Source of the DNA: Corynebacterium suedekumii
GTDB taxonomy: Bacteria; Actinomycetota; Actinomycetes; Mycobacteriales; Mycobacteriaceae
Direction of reading: 5' to 3'
Assembly: GCF_030252185.1 (NCBI RefSeq)
Contig: NZ_CP126970.1
Span: forward strand, 992,001 to 1,056,000
DNA length: 64,000 nucleotides
In this document: positions 17,061 to 26,318 of the stretch, one piece after another
How positions within the stretch are numbered: the first letter of the stretch is position 1
Layout of the letters: the number at the start of each line of letters is the position of its first letter
Position numbers and translations under genes: made by a program
Notes under the pieces: model-generated
Seen by the model: the letters and a program-made list of their open reading frames with translations, nothing else
Database searches by the model: none
Told to the model about the DNA's origin: nothing

Positions 17061-20044
17061 TCGTTGTTCTCCTTTCCATCGGGGCGGGCTGCGGTGTCGG
17101 GGCGGGCTTTGGCGTCGGTGCGGGACTCGCGGACCAGCACCGACCGCGGCGCGTCAGCCGGGTTGATCGGGGTGGGGAACGCCTCGGCGGCGTCCTCTTC
17201 GGCCTCGACCGGGGCGGTGGCCGGCAGGGGGCCGTCGCCGGAACGGACCCAGTCGAGTTCCTCCTGCTCGGTGCCGGGACGCAGGTACCCGCCGAGGGCG
17301 TTGATGGACATGGTGAGCATGCCCAGCACGGCGAGGTAGATGCCCAGGTCGAAGATGAGCGAGGTGGTCTGGTGGGTGCCCAGGACGTAGCCGTGGATGG
17401 CGTAGAGGAAGGAGCCCTTGAGCAGGCCGATGAAGCCGGCGGCCAGTGCCGTGATGATGCCGATGCCGGTCAGCCACATGGGGGTGGACTCGCGGAAGAC
17501 GATGGAGTCGCTGCCCTTGGACAGGTAGGCCAGGCCGATGGCGGCGCCCATGATCAGGGCCGCGACGAAGCCGCCACCCGGGTCCTGGTGGCCGCGCATG
17601 AACACGAGCACGGACAGGACCGCGAGAACGGGGATGGCCAGGACGATGACCTTGCGCATGGGGATGGAGTTGAGCTGGGACTGGCCGAAGGGGGCCGGTC
17701 GGGTGCCGCCCTTGAAGGGGTGGCGGGGCATGGAGCTGACCACGGCGGCGATGACCACGGCGGCCATGCCGAGCACCGAGAGTTCACCGAGGGTGTCCAG
17801 GGCACGGAATTCGACGAGGATGGTGGCCACGACGTTCTGGCCGCCGGTGATCTCGGGGGCTTCCTCGAGGTACCACATGGCCAGTTCGGAGCGGTCGCGG
17901 CGACCCATGAGGGTGAACACGCCGAGGAAGGCGGTGGTGCCGGCGAGCAGCGCGACGATCAGGGACCGTACCTGGGCGCCGGAGCGGACGGTGGGGAACT
18001 GTTCCGGCTGGTAGCGCAGCACCATCATGATGACGATGACGGTGAGCGCCTCGACGGTCAGCTGGGTCAGGGCGACGTCGGGGGCGCCGAGCATCATCAT
18101 CTGCAGGCTCATGCCGGCACCCGCGGTGCCGAGCAGCACGGCGGCGGACAGCCGGTTCCGCGTGGTCATGAGGCCGGCGACGGACACGGCGATCATCGCC
18201 AGCGGGATGAGGTCCCACCAGTTGTCCAGACCCTTGGCCCGTGGTGCGAGCGCGATGCCGTCGATCCCGCCGCCGTTGCTTATCGACACCCCGAGGGTCA
18301 CCGCCGCGAGCACCACCACGCAGCCGACGAGCGGCAGCAGGTGGCGGGAGGGGTTGTGGGTGTCGGCCATGGCCCCGAGGCCACGGCCCAGGGTGGTCGC
18401 CCCCTGGGTGAGCGAGTGGAGGGCGGCGTTGCCGGAGCCGGGGAAGAGGCTGCGGCCCTCGACGGCCGGCCAGATCCGCTTCCGTGCCACGACACCGAGG
18501 ACGCCGACGACGAGCACGCCGACGGAGATGAGCAGCGGGGTGTTGATCCCGTGCCACAGGGCGAGGTGGGATTCGTGCTCGGCGCCGACGGCGGCGACGA
18601 CGGCGTCCACGGGGGCGTCGGCAAGCCCCACCATGAACGCCAGCGGCAGCGACATCAGGCCCGGCAGAGCGGCCGGCAGCCACAGGGAGACGGGGGCCTC
18701 GTGGACGCCGCTCATGTCACGGGGGCCGTCGATGAACGCGCCGAAGACGATCTTCGCCGAGTAGGTGAAGGTGAGGACCGCGCCGATCGCCGCGGCGACG
18801 AGCAGGATGACCACGCCGGCGTTGCCGACCGGGGCGTCCTGGAAGGCGGTGAGCATGCCCTCCTTGGAGATGAAGCCCAGCAGCGGCGGGACCGCGGCCA
18901 TCGACGCCGCGCCGACGACCACCGAGCCGAACGTGAACGGCATCTTGTCGTAGAGCCTGCCCAGGCGACGGATGTCGCGGGAGCCGGCCTCGTGGTCGAT
19001 GACGCCGATGAGCATGAACAGGCTCGACTTGAACAGGGCGTGCGCGGCGGTGTGGACCACGGCCGCGGCGATGGCGAAGGGGGTGCCCACGCCGATGGTG
19101 GCCACGATCCAGCCCAGATGGGAGACCGTGGAGTACGCGGTGAGCTGCTTGAGGTCTGTCTTCTGCACCGCGAACGCCGCCGAGACGATGGCGGTGGTCA
19201 TGCCCGCGACGATGAGCAGCCAGTTCCACACCGCGACGTCGTGGAAGATCGTGGAGAAGCGCAGCAGCAGGTAGATACCGGCCTTGACCACCGCGGCCGC
19301 GTGCAGGAACGCCGACACCGGCGTGGCCGCGGCCATCGCCTCGGGCAGCCAGAAGTGGAAGGGCAGCTGCGCCGACTTGGTGAACGCGGAGACCGCGATG
19401 AGTACCGCCACCGTGGCCGTCAGCCCCGGGTTGCCCGCCCACACGTCGCTGGCCAGGATCCCCTGCAGGTTCGTCGTCCCCGCCTGGGTCGCCGCGATCG
19501 CCACCGCCGTGAGCAGCGTGAGACCACCGACGAAGGTGAGCACGAGGGTGCGGACCGAGCCTGCCTCACCACTCGACCCCGACCGGGCGATGAGCATGAA
19601 CGACGCCAGCGACACCAGCTCCCACGCCAGGAACAGCAGGATGACGTCATCGGCGAGCACGAGCAGCAGGATCGACAGCGTGAACGCCGTCATGATGGTG
19701 TAGAAACTGGTGTTGCCCTGATGTTTCGGCAGGTAGGCGGCCGAGTAGATGAACACCACCGCGCCGATGACCAGCGCCAGCAGCGAGAAGAAGACGCCGA
19801 GTGCGTCGCCGCGCAACGCCAGCGAGACATCCATCCCCGGGGCGATGACGTCCGGCACCCACACCTGAGTGAACTCGAGCGCCCTCCCGTCGATGACGGC
19901 GGGCAGCTCGCGACCGAGGATCACAGCACCGGCGATGAACAGGGCAGCGAGCGGCCACCCCGCCTTTCTGTCGAACACGCGCACCGCGGGTGGGGCGAGA
20001 ACAACCGCCAGGGCCGCGAGCGCAATGACAAGAACAAGTGTCAC
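17057..20044 (-). CDS. mrpA: Mrp antiporter subunit A fused to subunit B
   Basis: A 995-residue NuoL-like subunit with the canonical MrpA core: EVLSLASF-like AWELVSLASFMLI, FTKSAQLPFHFWLPEAM and an H-rich AAVVHTAAHALFKSSLFML helix. A DUF4040-type segment lies near residue 650-700. The C-terminal part from about residue 785 is an MrpB domain (RGHQDPGGGFVAALI, IFDLGIYLAVLGMLTM), so A and B are one chain, followed by an acidic/charged tail. The GTG start has no clear Shine-Dalgarno; a CATAAT about 16 bases upstream may be the -10. First gene of the operon and divergent from the YhgE-like gene. Confidence 0.9.
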   Translation of the reverse strand: MTLVLVIALAALAVVLAPPAVRVFDRKAGWPLAALFIAGAVILGRELPAVIDGRALEFTQVWVPDVIAPGMDVSLALRGDALGVFFSLLALVIGAVVFIYSAAYLPKHQGNTSFYTIMTAFTLSILLLVLADDVILLFLAWELVSLASFMLIARSGSSGEAGSVRTLVLTFVGGLTLLTAVAIAATQAGTTNLQGILASDVWAGNPGLTATVAVLIAVSAFTKSAQLPFHFWLPEAMAAATPVSAFLHAAAVVKAGIYLLLRFSTIFHDVAVWNWLLIVAGMTTAIVSAAFAVQKTDLKQLTAYSTVSHLGWIVATIGVGTPFAIAAAVVHTAAHALFKSSLFMLIGVIDHEAGSRDIRRLGRLYDKMPFTFGSVVVGAASMAAVPPLLGFISKEGMLTAFQDAPVGNAGVVILLVAAAIGAVLTFTYSAKIVFGAFIDGPRDMSGVHEAPVSLWLPAALPGLMSLPLAFMVGLADAPVDAVVAAVGAEHESHLALWHGINTPLLISVGVLVVGVLGVVARKRIWPAVEGRSLFPGSGNAALHSLTQGATTLGRGLGAMADTHNPSRHLLPLVGCVVVLAAVTLGVSISNGGGIDGIALAPRAKGLDNWWDLIPLAMIAVSVAGLMTTRNRLSAAVLLGTAGAGMSLQMMMLGAPDVALTQLTVEALTVIVIMMVLRYQPEQFPTVRSGAQVRSLIVALLAGTTAFLGVFTLMGRRDRSELAMWYLEEAPEITGGQNVVATILVEFRALDTLGELSVLGMAAVVIAAVVSSMPRHPFKGGTRPAPFGQSQLNSIPMRKVIVLAIPVLAVLSVLVFMRGHQDPGGGFVAALIMGAAIGLAYLSKGSDSIVFRESTPMWLTGIGIITALAAGFIGLLKGSFLYAIHGYVLGTHQTTSLIFDLGIYLAVLGMLTMSINALGGYLRPGTEQEELDWVRSGDGPLPATAPVEAEEDAAEAFPTPINPADAPRSVLVRESRTDAKARPDTAARPDGKENNE

Positions 20045-20174
20045 GGGGGAATCACGCTCAATTATGTTGTCGGGTCAGGTGTTGAATTCACAGTTTGACC
20101 AGCATCACTTTACCAGTGGGCTGTGACGGTGCGCCTGAGAGGTTCTCCGCCCGCGGACCAGTACGTTCGAAGCC

Positions 20175-21659
20175 ATGAGCACGTCGCCCCGCAGAAGGTC
20201 CTGGATCATCATCGCCGCACTCCTCGTGCTGCCCCTGATCATCGGCGCAGCGCTGGCCGCCGCCACCGGCCTCGACCCGGCGCGCTCCTGGAACGCCGAC
20301 GACGAACCGGCGGCCGCGCCCGTCGCCGCCTCACCGTCCGGCATCGATCCTGCCCAGCTTGTCGACGCCCGCCGCGCCGCCGGCGAGGCCGGAGCCCAGG
20401 CCGGCTTCCTCACCACCGGCACCGAACAGCTCACCGAAGGCGTCGGTGAGATGAAGGAGGGGGCGACCACCCTGCCCACCCAGTTCGGTGAGGCCGTCAC
20501 CGGCGCCCAGCAGCTCTCCCAGGGCATGGTCGAACTCCAGGCCGGCGTGGGCCAGCTCGGCACCGGTGCCACCGAGGTCGCCGACGGCGTGGGCACCGCC
20601 GTCGACCAGGTCGTCGGCCTCGGTGCCCTGCAGGGCCAGCTCCTCGGCATGATCGACGACACCGTCGCCGGTCTCGAGGGTGCGACCGACCCCGACCTCG
20701 TCGACGCCCGCACGCGTCTGCAGGATCTGCGCGGTCAGGTCGAGATGGCCCAGCTCGACGGCGACCTGGCCAACCAGCTCACCGCCCTCAAGGACGGCTC
20801 CCGCGAGGTGGCCAACCAGCTGGCCGTCCCCGGCTACGCCTTCCACGACGGCATCTACTCCGCCACCAAGGGTGCGCAGGACCTCTCCCACGGACTGACC
20901 GAGGCCCAGGGCGGGGTCGACGAGGCCGTCGCGGGGGTGGAGGAACTTGACGCCGGCGTCCAGCGCATCGACCAGATGGCCACCCAGACCCAGGACCGCA
21001 TCGGCGCCATCCAGCGGGCCCTGCCCGTCGTCCAGGCCGCCGGGACCGGCGAGGGGGTGGCGACCGCCGATACGGCGGAGACGACACCGACGCTGGCCCC
21101 GATGTACGCCATGCTCATCGCCGCCCTCGTCATGCTCGGTGGCGCGGCCAGCGGAGTGCTCATGCGCGTGGCCCGGGGCGGCTGGTGGATCCTGGCCGGT
21201 GCGACCGCCGGTCTCACCGCCCTCGGCGTGGTGCTGCTGGCGATCGTCGGCAGCGGCGTCACCCCGGCCGTCCTCGCCCTGTCCGCCCTGATCCTGGCCC
21301 TCGGGGTGGTCGCCTCCGCGGTCCTCACCCGTGCGGTGATCGGCCTGTTCGGGCCGGTGGCCGGGTCCGTCGTCGCCGGGATCGCCGCCCTCGTGCAGAT
21401 CGGGCTCGTCGGCTGGGTGTGGAAGGCCGCCTCCGGCCATGACGTCGCCGTCATCTGGCAGGTCCTGGCCAACCTCACCCCACTCAACTGGGCAACCACC
21501 GGCCTGACCGCCGCGGGCAACGACGGTTCCGCGATGTCCCTGTGGGCCGCGGTCGCCGTGCTGGGTGTGCTGGCTGCCGTGGGTGTGGCCGGTCTCTCTA
21601 TCGCTGCCCGTCGGGCGAGCGCGGTGACGGCCGACAATTCCGTGGAGACCGGCGTCTGA
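20175..21659 (+). CDS. YhgE/Pip-like membrane protein
   Basis: 494 residues: one N-terminal membrane helix (about 10-30), a long extracytoplasmic region (about 60-300) with repeated Gly/Gln-rich coiled-coil turns of the type GAQQLSQGMVELQAGVGQL, then five or six C-terminal helices (about 305-480). This matches the YhgE/Pip group and the MmpL-like heptad regions of ESX-associated proteins. The function is unknown; phage-receptor or export roles are described for relatives. TACGTT (20162-20167) ends seven bases before the ATG, suggesting a leaderless transcript. It shares a 130-base divergent promoter region with the mrp operon. Confidence 0.6.
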   Translation: MSTSPRRRSWIIIAALLVLPLIIGAALAAATGLDPARSWNADDEPAAAPVAASPSGIDPAQLVDARRAAGEAGAQAGFLTTGTEQLTEGVGEMKEGATTLPTQFGEAVTGAQQLSQGMVELQAGVGQLGTGATEVADGVGTAVDQVVGLGALQGQLLGMIDDTVAGLEGATDPDLVDARTRLQDLRGQVEMAQLDGDLANQLTALKDGSREVANQLAVPGYAFHDGIYSATKGAQDLSHGLTEAQGGVDEAVAGVEELDAGVQRIDQMATQTQDRIGAIQRALPVVQAAGTGEGVATADTAETTPTLAPMYAMLIAALVMLGGAASGVLMRVARGGWWILAGATAGLTALGVVLLAIVGSGVTPAVLALSALILALGVVASAVLTRAVIGLFGPVAGSVVAGIAALVQIGLVGWVWKAASGHDVAVIWQVLANLTPLNWATTGLTAAGNDGSAMSLWAAVAVLGVLAAVGVAGLSIAARRASAVTADNSVETGV

Positions 21660-21660
21660 G

Positions 21661-21767
21661 CCATACCCCGAGACCTGGATGCCGAGAGGGCCACTCCTCT
21701 CGGGGTATGGGGCCGGTCAACGCCGAGAGCACCACCCCTCTCGGGGTTCAGGTCTCGGTGTGTGGCC
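21661..21767. repeat. Interlocking inverted repeats between convergent genes
   Basis: Arm 21661-21672 pairs perfectly (12 bp) with 21699-21710, or the longer 21661-21678 pairs almost perfectly with 21749-21765; both cannot form at once. Inside are two smaller hairpins of the same design, 21682-21702 and 21723-21742 (CCGAGAG...CTCTCGG). They lie just after the YhgE-like stop codon and may act as terminators. Confidence 0.6.
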
Positions 21768-21793
21768 CCCGGACCTCCACCCCGGACATGACG

Positions 21794-21823
21794 GAACCCC
21801 CTGGCGCGATTGCCAGGGGGTTC
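21794..21823 (-). terminator. Terminator of tRNA-Pro
   Basis: Perfect 12-bp stem GAACCCCCTGGC (21794-21805) with GCCAGGGGGTTC (21812-21823) and a 6-base loop, seven bases past the tRNA 3' end. Confidence 0.75.
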
Positions 21824-21829
21824 ATCTGA

Positions 21830-21906
21830 TGGTCGGGATAACAGGATTTGAACCTGCGACCTCCTCGTCCCGAACGAGGCGCGCTACCAAGCTGCGCCAT
21901 ATCCCG
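21830..21906 (-). tRNA. tRNA-Pro (anticodon CGG)
   Basis: The 77-base gene folds as a cloverleaf: acceptor CGGGATA with TATCCCG, D-arm GCGCAGCTTGGTAGCGC, anticodon loop TTCGGGA giving CGG, T-arm GCAGGTTCAAATCCTGT, and an encoded CCA. CGG reads CCG proline codons. Confidence 0.95.
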
Positions 21907-21982
21907 GTTCGTACCGGCTGCATTACTGCGTGGGTACCTGAGATACCTTAGCCGAGGACCGGAGAAACCTGCAAAACGCCAG

Positions 21983-22912
21983 CTAGGCGTCTCGTTCGGT
22001 GACGTGGATGAGGGTGGCGGAGGGGCGGCAGAACAACCGGAGGGGGACGAACTTGGAGGTGCCCAGGCCGTTGGAGACGTGCATGAGCATGTTCTTGAAG
22101 CGGTGGAGGCCGGAGACCCGTTCGCGGTCGATGCCGCAGTTGGTCACCACGGCCCGGCTGCCGGGCAGGCAGAGCTGGCCGCCGTGGGTGTGGCCGGACA
22201 GGGAGAGCTGGTAGCCGTCGGCCGCGAACTTCTCCAGCACGCGCGGCTCGGGGGCGTGGAGCAGGGCGAGGGAGAGGTCGGCGTCGACGTTGGGGGCGCC
22301 GGCGATGAGGGAATAGTCGTCGAGGTCGTGGTGGGGGTCGTCGACACCGGCGGCAGCGAGGCGGACGGGCCCGACCTGGAATTCCAGGCGTTGGTGGGTG
22401 GCGTCCTGCCAGCCGCGTTCGATGAAGGCGGCCCGCATGTCACGCCACGGCAGGTCGACGTAGCTGGGGGTGCGTCGCGCGCCGAAAAGGTAGGTGACCG
22501 GGTTGGGGATGCCCGGCGCCCAGTAGTCGTTGGTGCCGAAGACGAACATGCCGGGCCGGTTGAGCAGGGGGCCGAGGGCGCGCAGCACGTCGGGGACACC
22601 GCGTTCGTCGGAAAGATTGTCACCGGTGTTGACCACCAGATCAGGGTCGAGGGCGTCGAGGGCGGAGACCCAGGCGATCTTGGTGTCCTGGCCGGGGATC
22701 ATGTGCAGGTCGGAGATGTGCAGGATGCGGAAGGCGTCTGCGCCGCGCAGGGTGCCGGGGGCCAGCAGTGGGGCGGTGACCTGCTTGAGCTCGAACTTCC
22801 GCAGCTCGGAGTTTCCCCAGGCTGCGACGCCGATTCCGGCGGCGGCTCCGGCGCCCACCACGGCGCCGGCGATGGTGAGGATGCGCTTGATCGCTGTGGT
22901 TGTCTCGTTCAC
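21983..22912 (-). CDS. Metallophosphoesterase, membrane-anchored, YkuE/YaeI type
   Basis: 309 residues with an N-terminal membrane helix and a calcineurin-like phosphoesterase domain: metal-binding motifs HISDLHM, NTGDN, GTNDYW, LLHAPE and GHTHGGQL are all present. Relatives hydrolyse phosphodiesters or lipid-linked substrates at the membrane; the substrate here is not known. Start choice: GTG 22912 has TAAGGT (22925-22920) seven bases upstream, the leaderless pattern; another in-frame GTG at 22921 overlaps that element. The divergent yqeY gene begins 36 bases away with the same kind of signal. Confidence 0.85.
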   Translation of the reverse strand: MNETTTAIKRILTIAGAVVGAGAAAGIGVAAWGNSELRKFELKQVTAPLLAPGTLRGADAFRILHISDLHMIPGQDTKIAWVSALDALDPDLVVNTGDNLSDERGVPDVLRALGPLLNRPGMFVFGTNDYWAPGIPNPVTYLFGARRTPSYVDLPWRDMRAAFIERGWQDATHQRLEFQVGPVRLAAAGVDDPHHDLDDYSLIAGAPNVDADLSLALLHAPEPRVLEKFAADGYQLSLSGHTHGGQLCLPGSRAVVTNCGIDRERVSGLHRFKNMLMHVSNGLGTSKFVPLRLFCRPSATLIHVTERDA

Positions 22913-22947
22913 CCGCACCACCTTACCGGGCGGGTACCGTGGTCCCC

Positions 22948-23424
22948 ATGAGTGAGTTGAAGGACAAGATCCGGGCCGACCTGAAGACCTCGATGAAGGC
23001 GAAGGAGAAGGAGCGCACGGGCACGATCCGCATGCTCCTGGCTGCCATTCAGGCGGAGGAGACCACCGGCGCGAAGCACGAGGTGAGCGACGAGGACATC
23101 CTCAAGGTCGTCGCCCGGGAGATCAAGAAGCGCCGCGAGTCGGCGGAGATCTACGCGGCCAATGACCGGCAGGAGCTCGCGGACGCGGAGCTGGCCGAGG
23201 TCGCGGTGCTCGAGGAGTACCAGCCCGCACAGCTCGACGATGCCGCGCTCACCGAGCTTGTCGACGCCGCGGTGGCCCACGTCGCCGCCGAACAGGGCGT
23301 CGCCGTGGGCGAGGTGTCCATGAAACAGATGGGCCAGGTGATGAAGGCCGCCACGGCGGCCGCCGCCGGCCAGGCCGACGGCAAGCGCCTCTCGGCGGCG
23401 GTCAAGGACCGCCTGAGCAGCTAG
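22948..23424 (+). CDS. GatB/YqeY-domain protein
   Basis: 158-residue cytoplasmic protein of the YqeY family: SELKDKIRADLKTSMKAKEK at the start, then EYQPAQLDDAALTELVDAAV and a C-terminal MKQMGQVMKAAT. The family resembles the tail domain of the amidotransferase GatB and may bind tRNA, but its role is unsettled. ATG 22948 follows TACCGT (22935-22940) by seven bases, indicating leaderless initiation. Its stop codon overlaps the stop of the convergent PBP gene in the four bases CTAG. Confidence 0.85.
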   Translation: MSELKDKIRADLKTSMKAKEKERTGTIRMLLAAIQAEETTGAKHEVSDEDILKVVAREIKKRRESAEIYAANDRQELADAELAEVAVLEEYQPAQLDDAALTELVDAAVAHVAAEQGVAVGEVSMKQMGQVMKAATAAAAGQADGKRLSAAVKDRLSS

Positions 23425-25805
23425 AGTCCGAACGCGTCGAGGAGGGCGTCGATGTCCTCCTGGCGCACGCCCGGGATGGGCTGCGGTGCCGGTTCCGGGC
23501 CGGCGTCCGGGCTCGGGGACGGCTCAGCCGGGGCGGGGGCCCGGTAGACGCCGTCGGAGATCTCCAGCATGACGGTGCCGCCCTCGCGGAGCAGCCCGTC
23601 CTGCGCGGTGGCCCGGACCACCATGCCCCGCGGCGTCGGGTTGCCGGTGACGATCCGGGTGTTCACCTGGTAGCCGCGGTCCGTGAGGTACCGGCGGGCA
23701 TCGGATTCCGTGCGGCCGACCACGTCGCCGAGGACGGCGTGTGAGGTGCCCTCGTCGAACTTCGGGTCATGGGACGGCAGGCCCCCGTTGAGGGCGGCCG
23801 GCACCTGGTTGGCGGTCTGGAACCAGGAGTTGGCCGGTTCGCGGCCGCCGAAGAGATTACCGTCACCGCACTGCCGGACCGGGGCGGTGCACAGCGGCGT
23901 GGTGGTCGTGCCGTCGTTGTAGATGTACGGCGCGGCGGAGAAGCCGGTGTTGAAGCCGAGGAAAGCGGACGACTGGTTGGACTCGGTCGTGCCGGTCTTT
24001 CCGGCTGCCTGCCCACCCCAGCCGTAGGCCTGCGCCGCGGCCCGGGCGGTGCCGATCTCCATGTCGGCGGCCATGCCTCCCGCCAGGGCGTCGGCCACGC
24101 CCGGTTCGATGGCGTCCTCACAGGCGGGACGCTCGAGGTAGACCTCGCGGCCCTCCCGGTCGGTGACCGAGTCGATGGGGTTGGGTTCGCACCAGCGACC
24201 GGAGGAGGCGAGGGTGGCACCGACGTTGGCCAGCTCCAGCGGGTTCACCGGGGTCGGTCCCAGGGTGTAGGAACCGAGGTTGGCCTCCTTCATGAAGTCC
24301 GCAATGGAACGATCCCCGTCGTAGCTGCCCGGCGTGGTGTAGCTGCGCAACCCGAGTTTGACGGACATGTCCACCACCGCGGGCACACCCACCTGCTCGA
24401 TGAGCTGGACGAAGGTGGTGTTGGGGGAGTGGGCGAGCGCCTCACGCAGGGTCATCTGCGGCTGGTACTGCCCGGCGTTCTCCACGCAGTAGGTGGCCGG
24501 CGGGCAGTTGCGGGCCCCACCCTCGCCGAGGCCGCGGGCCTCGTAACGCGTAGGGACGTCGAGCGTGGTCTCCAGGCCCATGCCCTGGTCGATGGCCGCG
24601 GCGGCGGTGAACACCTTGAAGATGGAGCCGGCGCCGTTACCCACCATCGACGACGGTTGCGGCAGCATCGTCTCCCCGGCGTCGAGATTGAGCCCGTAGT
24701 TACGGGAGGAGGTCATGGCGAGGATGTCGCGGGAGTCCCGGCCCGGTTCGACGACGTTGATCACCTCGGCCACACCCGCGGCCTCGGGGCTGACGTTCGC
24801 GGCGGCCGCCGCCCGGGCCGCGTCCTGGACCTGCGGGTCAAGCGTGGTGGTGATGGTGTAGCCGCCCTCGAGCAGTTCGGCGCGGCTGACCCCCTTGGAG
24901 TCGAGGTAGGTGAGGGCGTAGTCGCAGAAGAAACCGCGGTCCCCGGCGGCGATGCAGCCGTTGGGCAGGGTGGCCGGGGACTCCAGCACCCCGAGCGGTT
25001 CGGCGGCGTAGGCGTCAGCGTCGGCCTGGGAGAGGTAGCCGTTGCCCACCATGGACTGCAGGACGGTGTTGCGTCGCGAGGTCACACCCTCGGTGTTGGT
25101 GTAGGGATTGAGCGCCTCGGAGGACTGGACCATGCCGGCCAGCATCGCCGACTGCGGGACCGTGAGCTCGGCGGCGGTGACCCCGAAGTAGGTCTGGGCG
25201 GCGGCCTCGATGCCGTAGGCGTGGTTACCGAAGGGCACGAGGTTGAGGTAGCGGGTGAGGATCTCGTCCTTGCTCAGATTCCGGTCCAGATCCGAGGCCA
25301 TCCGCATCTCCCGGAGCTTGCGGGGGATGGACTGCTCGATGGCGGCGGCCCGGGAGGCGTCGTCCTCGGCGGCGATGAGCAGCAGGTAGTTCTTCACGTA
25401 CTGCTGGTTGATGGTCGAGGCACCCTGCTCCACCCCGCCGGCGACCAGGTTGGTCACCAGGGCACGGGCGGTGCCCTGCATGTCCACGCCGTCATGCTCG
25501 TAGAAGCGGTGGTCCTCGATGGAGACGATCGCGTCCTTCATCGGCTGGGCGATCTGGTCTCCGCCGACGGGGTAGCGGCGCTGACTGAACAGCCACGCCA
25601 TCGGCTCCCCGGTGGCGTCCGTGACCGTGGTGACACCGGGGGTCTCGCCTCCGGTCAGGTCAGCGAGGTTGGACTGCATGGTTTCATTCGTCCGGGCGAT
25701 GGCCACGCCCGAGATACCGGCCACCGGGGCGAGCGCCAGGGCGCCGGCGACACCGGCGGCGGCGGTGGCGGCAACCATCTTTGCCAGGGATTTCGAAACA
25801 GACAC
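23421..25805 (-). CDS. Class A penicillin-binding protein (PonA2/PBP1a type)
   Basis: Bifunctional peptidoglycan synthase of 794 residues anchored by an N-terminal helix. The glycosyltransferase (GT51) domain shows EDHRFYEHDGVD and QGASTINQQYVKN; the transpeptidase shows SIFK (SxxK), SPN (SxN) and KTGTTE. A single PASTA domain (DVVGRTESDARRYL...) and a Pro/Ser-rich tail follow. GTG 25805 is chosen because TAGGGT (25818-25813) ends seven bases before it; the open frame reaches to 25901 but the extra residues look non-coding. The pairing with the adjacent divergent whcA gene is conserved in mycobacteria (PonA2/WhiB4). Confidence 0.9.
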   Translation of the reverse strand: MSVSKSLAKMVAATAAAGVAGALALAPVAGISGVAIARTNETMQSNLADLTGGETPGVTTVTDATGEPMAWLFSQRRYPVGGDQIAQPMKDAIVSIEDHRFYEHDGVDMQGTARALVTNLVAGGVEQGASTINQQYVKNYLLLIAAEDDASRAAAIEQSIPRKLREMRMASDLDRNLSKDEILTRYLNLVPFGNHAYGIEAAAQTYFGVTAAELTVPQSAMLAGMVQSSEALNPYTNTEGVTSRRNTVLQSMVGNGYLSQADADAYAAEPLGVLESPATLPNGCIAAGDRGFFCDYALTYLDSKGVSRAELLEGGYTITTTLDPQVQDAARAAAAANVSPEAAGVAEVINVVEPGRDSRDILAMTSSRNYGLNLDAGETMLPQPSSMVGNGAGSIFKVFTAAAAIDQGMGLETTLDVPTRYEARGLGEGGARNCPPATYCVENAGQYQPQMTLREALAHSPNTTFVQLIEQVGVPAVVDMSVKLGLRSYTTPGSYDGDRSIADFMKEANLGSYTLGPTPVNPLELANVGATLASSGRWCEPNPIDSVTDREGREVYLERPACEDAIEPGVADALAGGMAADMEIGTARAAAQAYGWGGQAAGKTGTTESNQSSAFLGFNTGFSAAPYIYNDGTTTTPLCTAPVRQCGDGNLFGGREPANSWFQTANQVPAALNGGLPSHDPKFDEGTSHAVLGDVVGRTESDARRYLTDRGYQVNTRIVTGNPTPRGMVVRATAQDGLLREGGTVMLEISDGVYRAPAPAEPSPSPDAGPEPAPQPIPGVRQEDIDALLDAFGL

Positions 25806-25857
25806 GTTCAATACCCTACGCAGTGGAGGGGTGTGGTGGGAACCTTTGGTTGCCCCT

Positions 25858-25916
25858 GTAAGTGTGACGCATTCGACTTGATGCGAAGTGTGTGAATACA
25901 CTTACCCGGAAAGTGT
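25858..25916. promoter_or_regulatory. AAGTGT cluster between the PBP gene and whcA
   Basis: AAGTGT occurs at 25860-25865, 25886-25891 and 25911-25916, with the inverse ACACTT at 25898-25903. The inner pair forms the palindrome AAGTGT-N6-ACACTT, and CGCAT-N8-ATGCG (25868-25885) lies beside it. The position, in the shared promoter region of divergent genes, suggests an operator; the regulator is unknown. Confidence 0.45.
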
Positions 25917-25955
25917 TGGCCGCAAACGAATTTGGCCTGTGGAAAGGAGCACATG

Positions 25956-26291
25956 ATGGGTGCCCCCCTCGTCGGTGAGACCCTCCAGTCTTCCCCTGAG
26001 CAGGATTCCCTCTGCTTTGAGCGTGGTGAATGGATCACTCAGGCCAAGTGTCGGTCCGGGGATCCGGACGCCCTGTTCGTCCGCGGCGCCGAACAGCGCA
26101 AGGCTGCGGTCATCTGCCGCCACTGCCCCGTGGTCATCGAGTGCCGGGCGGACGCCCTGGACAACCGCGTCGAGTTCGGCGTGTGGGGCGGCCTCACCGA
26201 GCGTCAGCGTCGCGCCCTGCTGCGGAAGAACCCCCACATCACCAGTTGGGCGGACTTCCTCGCCGCGGGCGGGGACATCGAGGGACTCTGA
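25956..26291 (+). CDS. whcA: WhiB-family iron-sulfur regulator (WhcA/WhiB4 type)
   Basis: 111-residue transcription regulator. The four cysteines that hold a 4Fe-4S cluster are seen in LCFERGEW, CRHC and VIECRADA (with AKCRSG nearby), followed by the GVWGGLTERQRR turn and a basic C-terminal DNA-binding stretch. The position beside a PonA2-type PBP matches WhcA of C. glutamicum and WhiB4 of M. tuberculosis, redox-responsive regulators of oxidative-stress genes. ATG 25956 lies six bases after AGGAG; the ATG at 25953 is too close. Confidence 0.8.
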   Translation: MGAPLVGETLQSSPEQDSLCFERGEWITQAKCRSGDPDALFVRGAEQRKAAVICRHCPVVIECRADALDNRVEFGVWGGLTERQRRALLRKNPHITSWADFLAAGGDIEGL

Positions 26292-26318
26292 CGTTCGCTC
26301 CCCGGTAGGGTGTTGCCC

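Noticed and set aside
17372..20098. A 908-codon open frame on the strand opposite mrpA, and similar long antisense frames at 3593-5887, 12269-13858, 1552-3198 and 23769-25895
   Set aside because: They mirror strongly coding genes with intact family motifs; long antisense frames are expected in GC-rich DNA with biased third positions. Their translations are Asp/Gly/His/Arg-rich and match no family.
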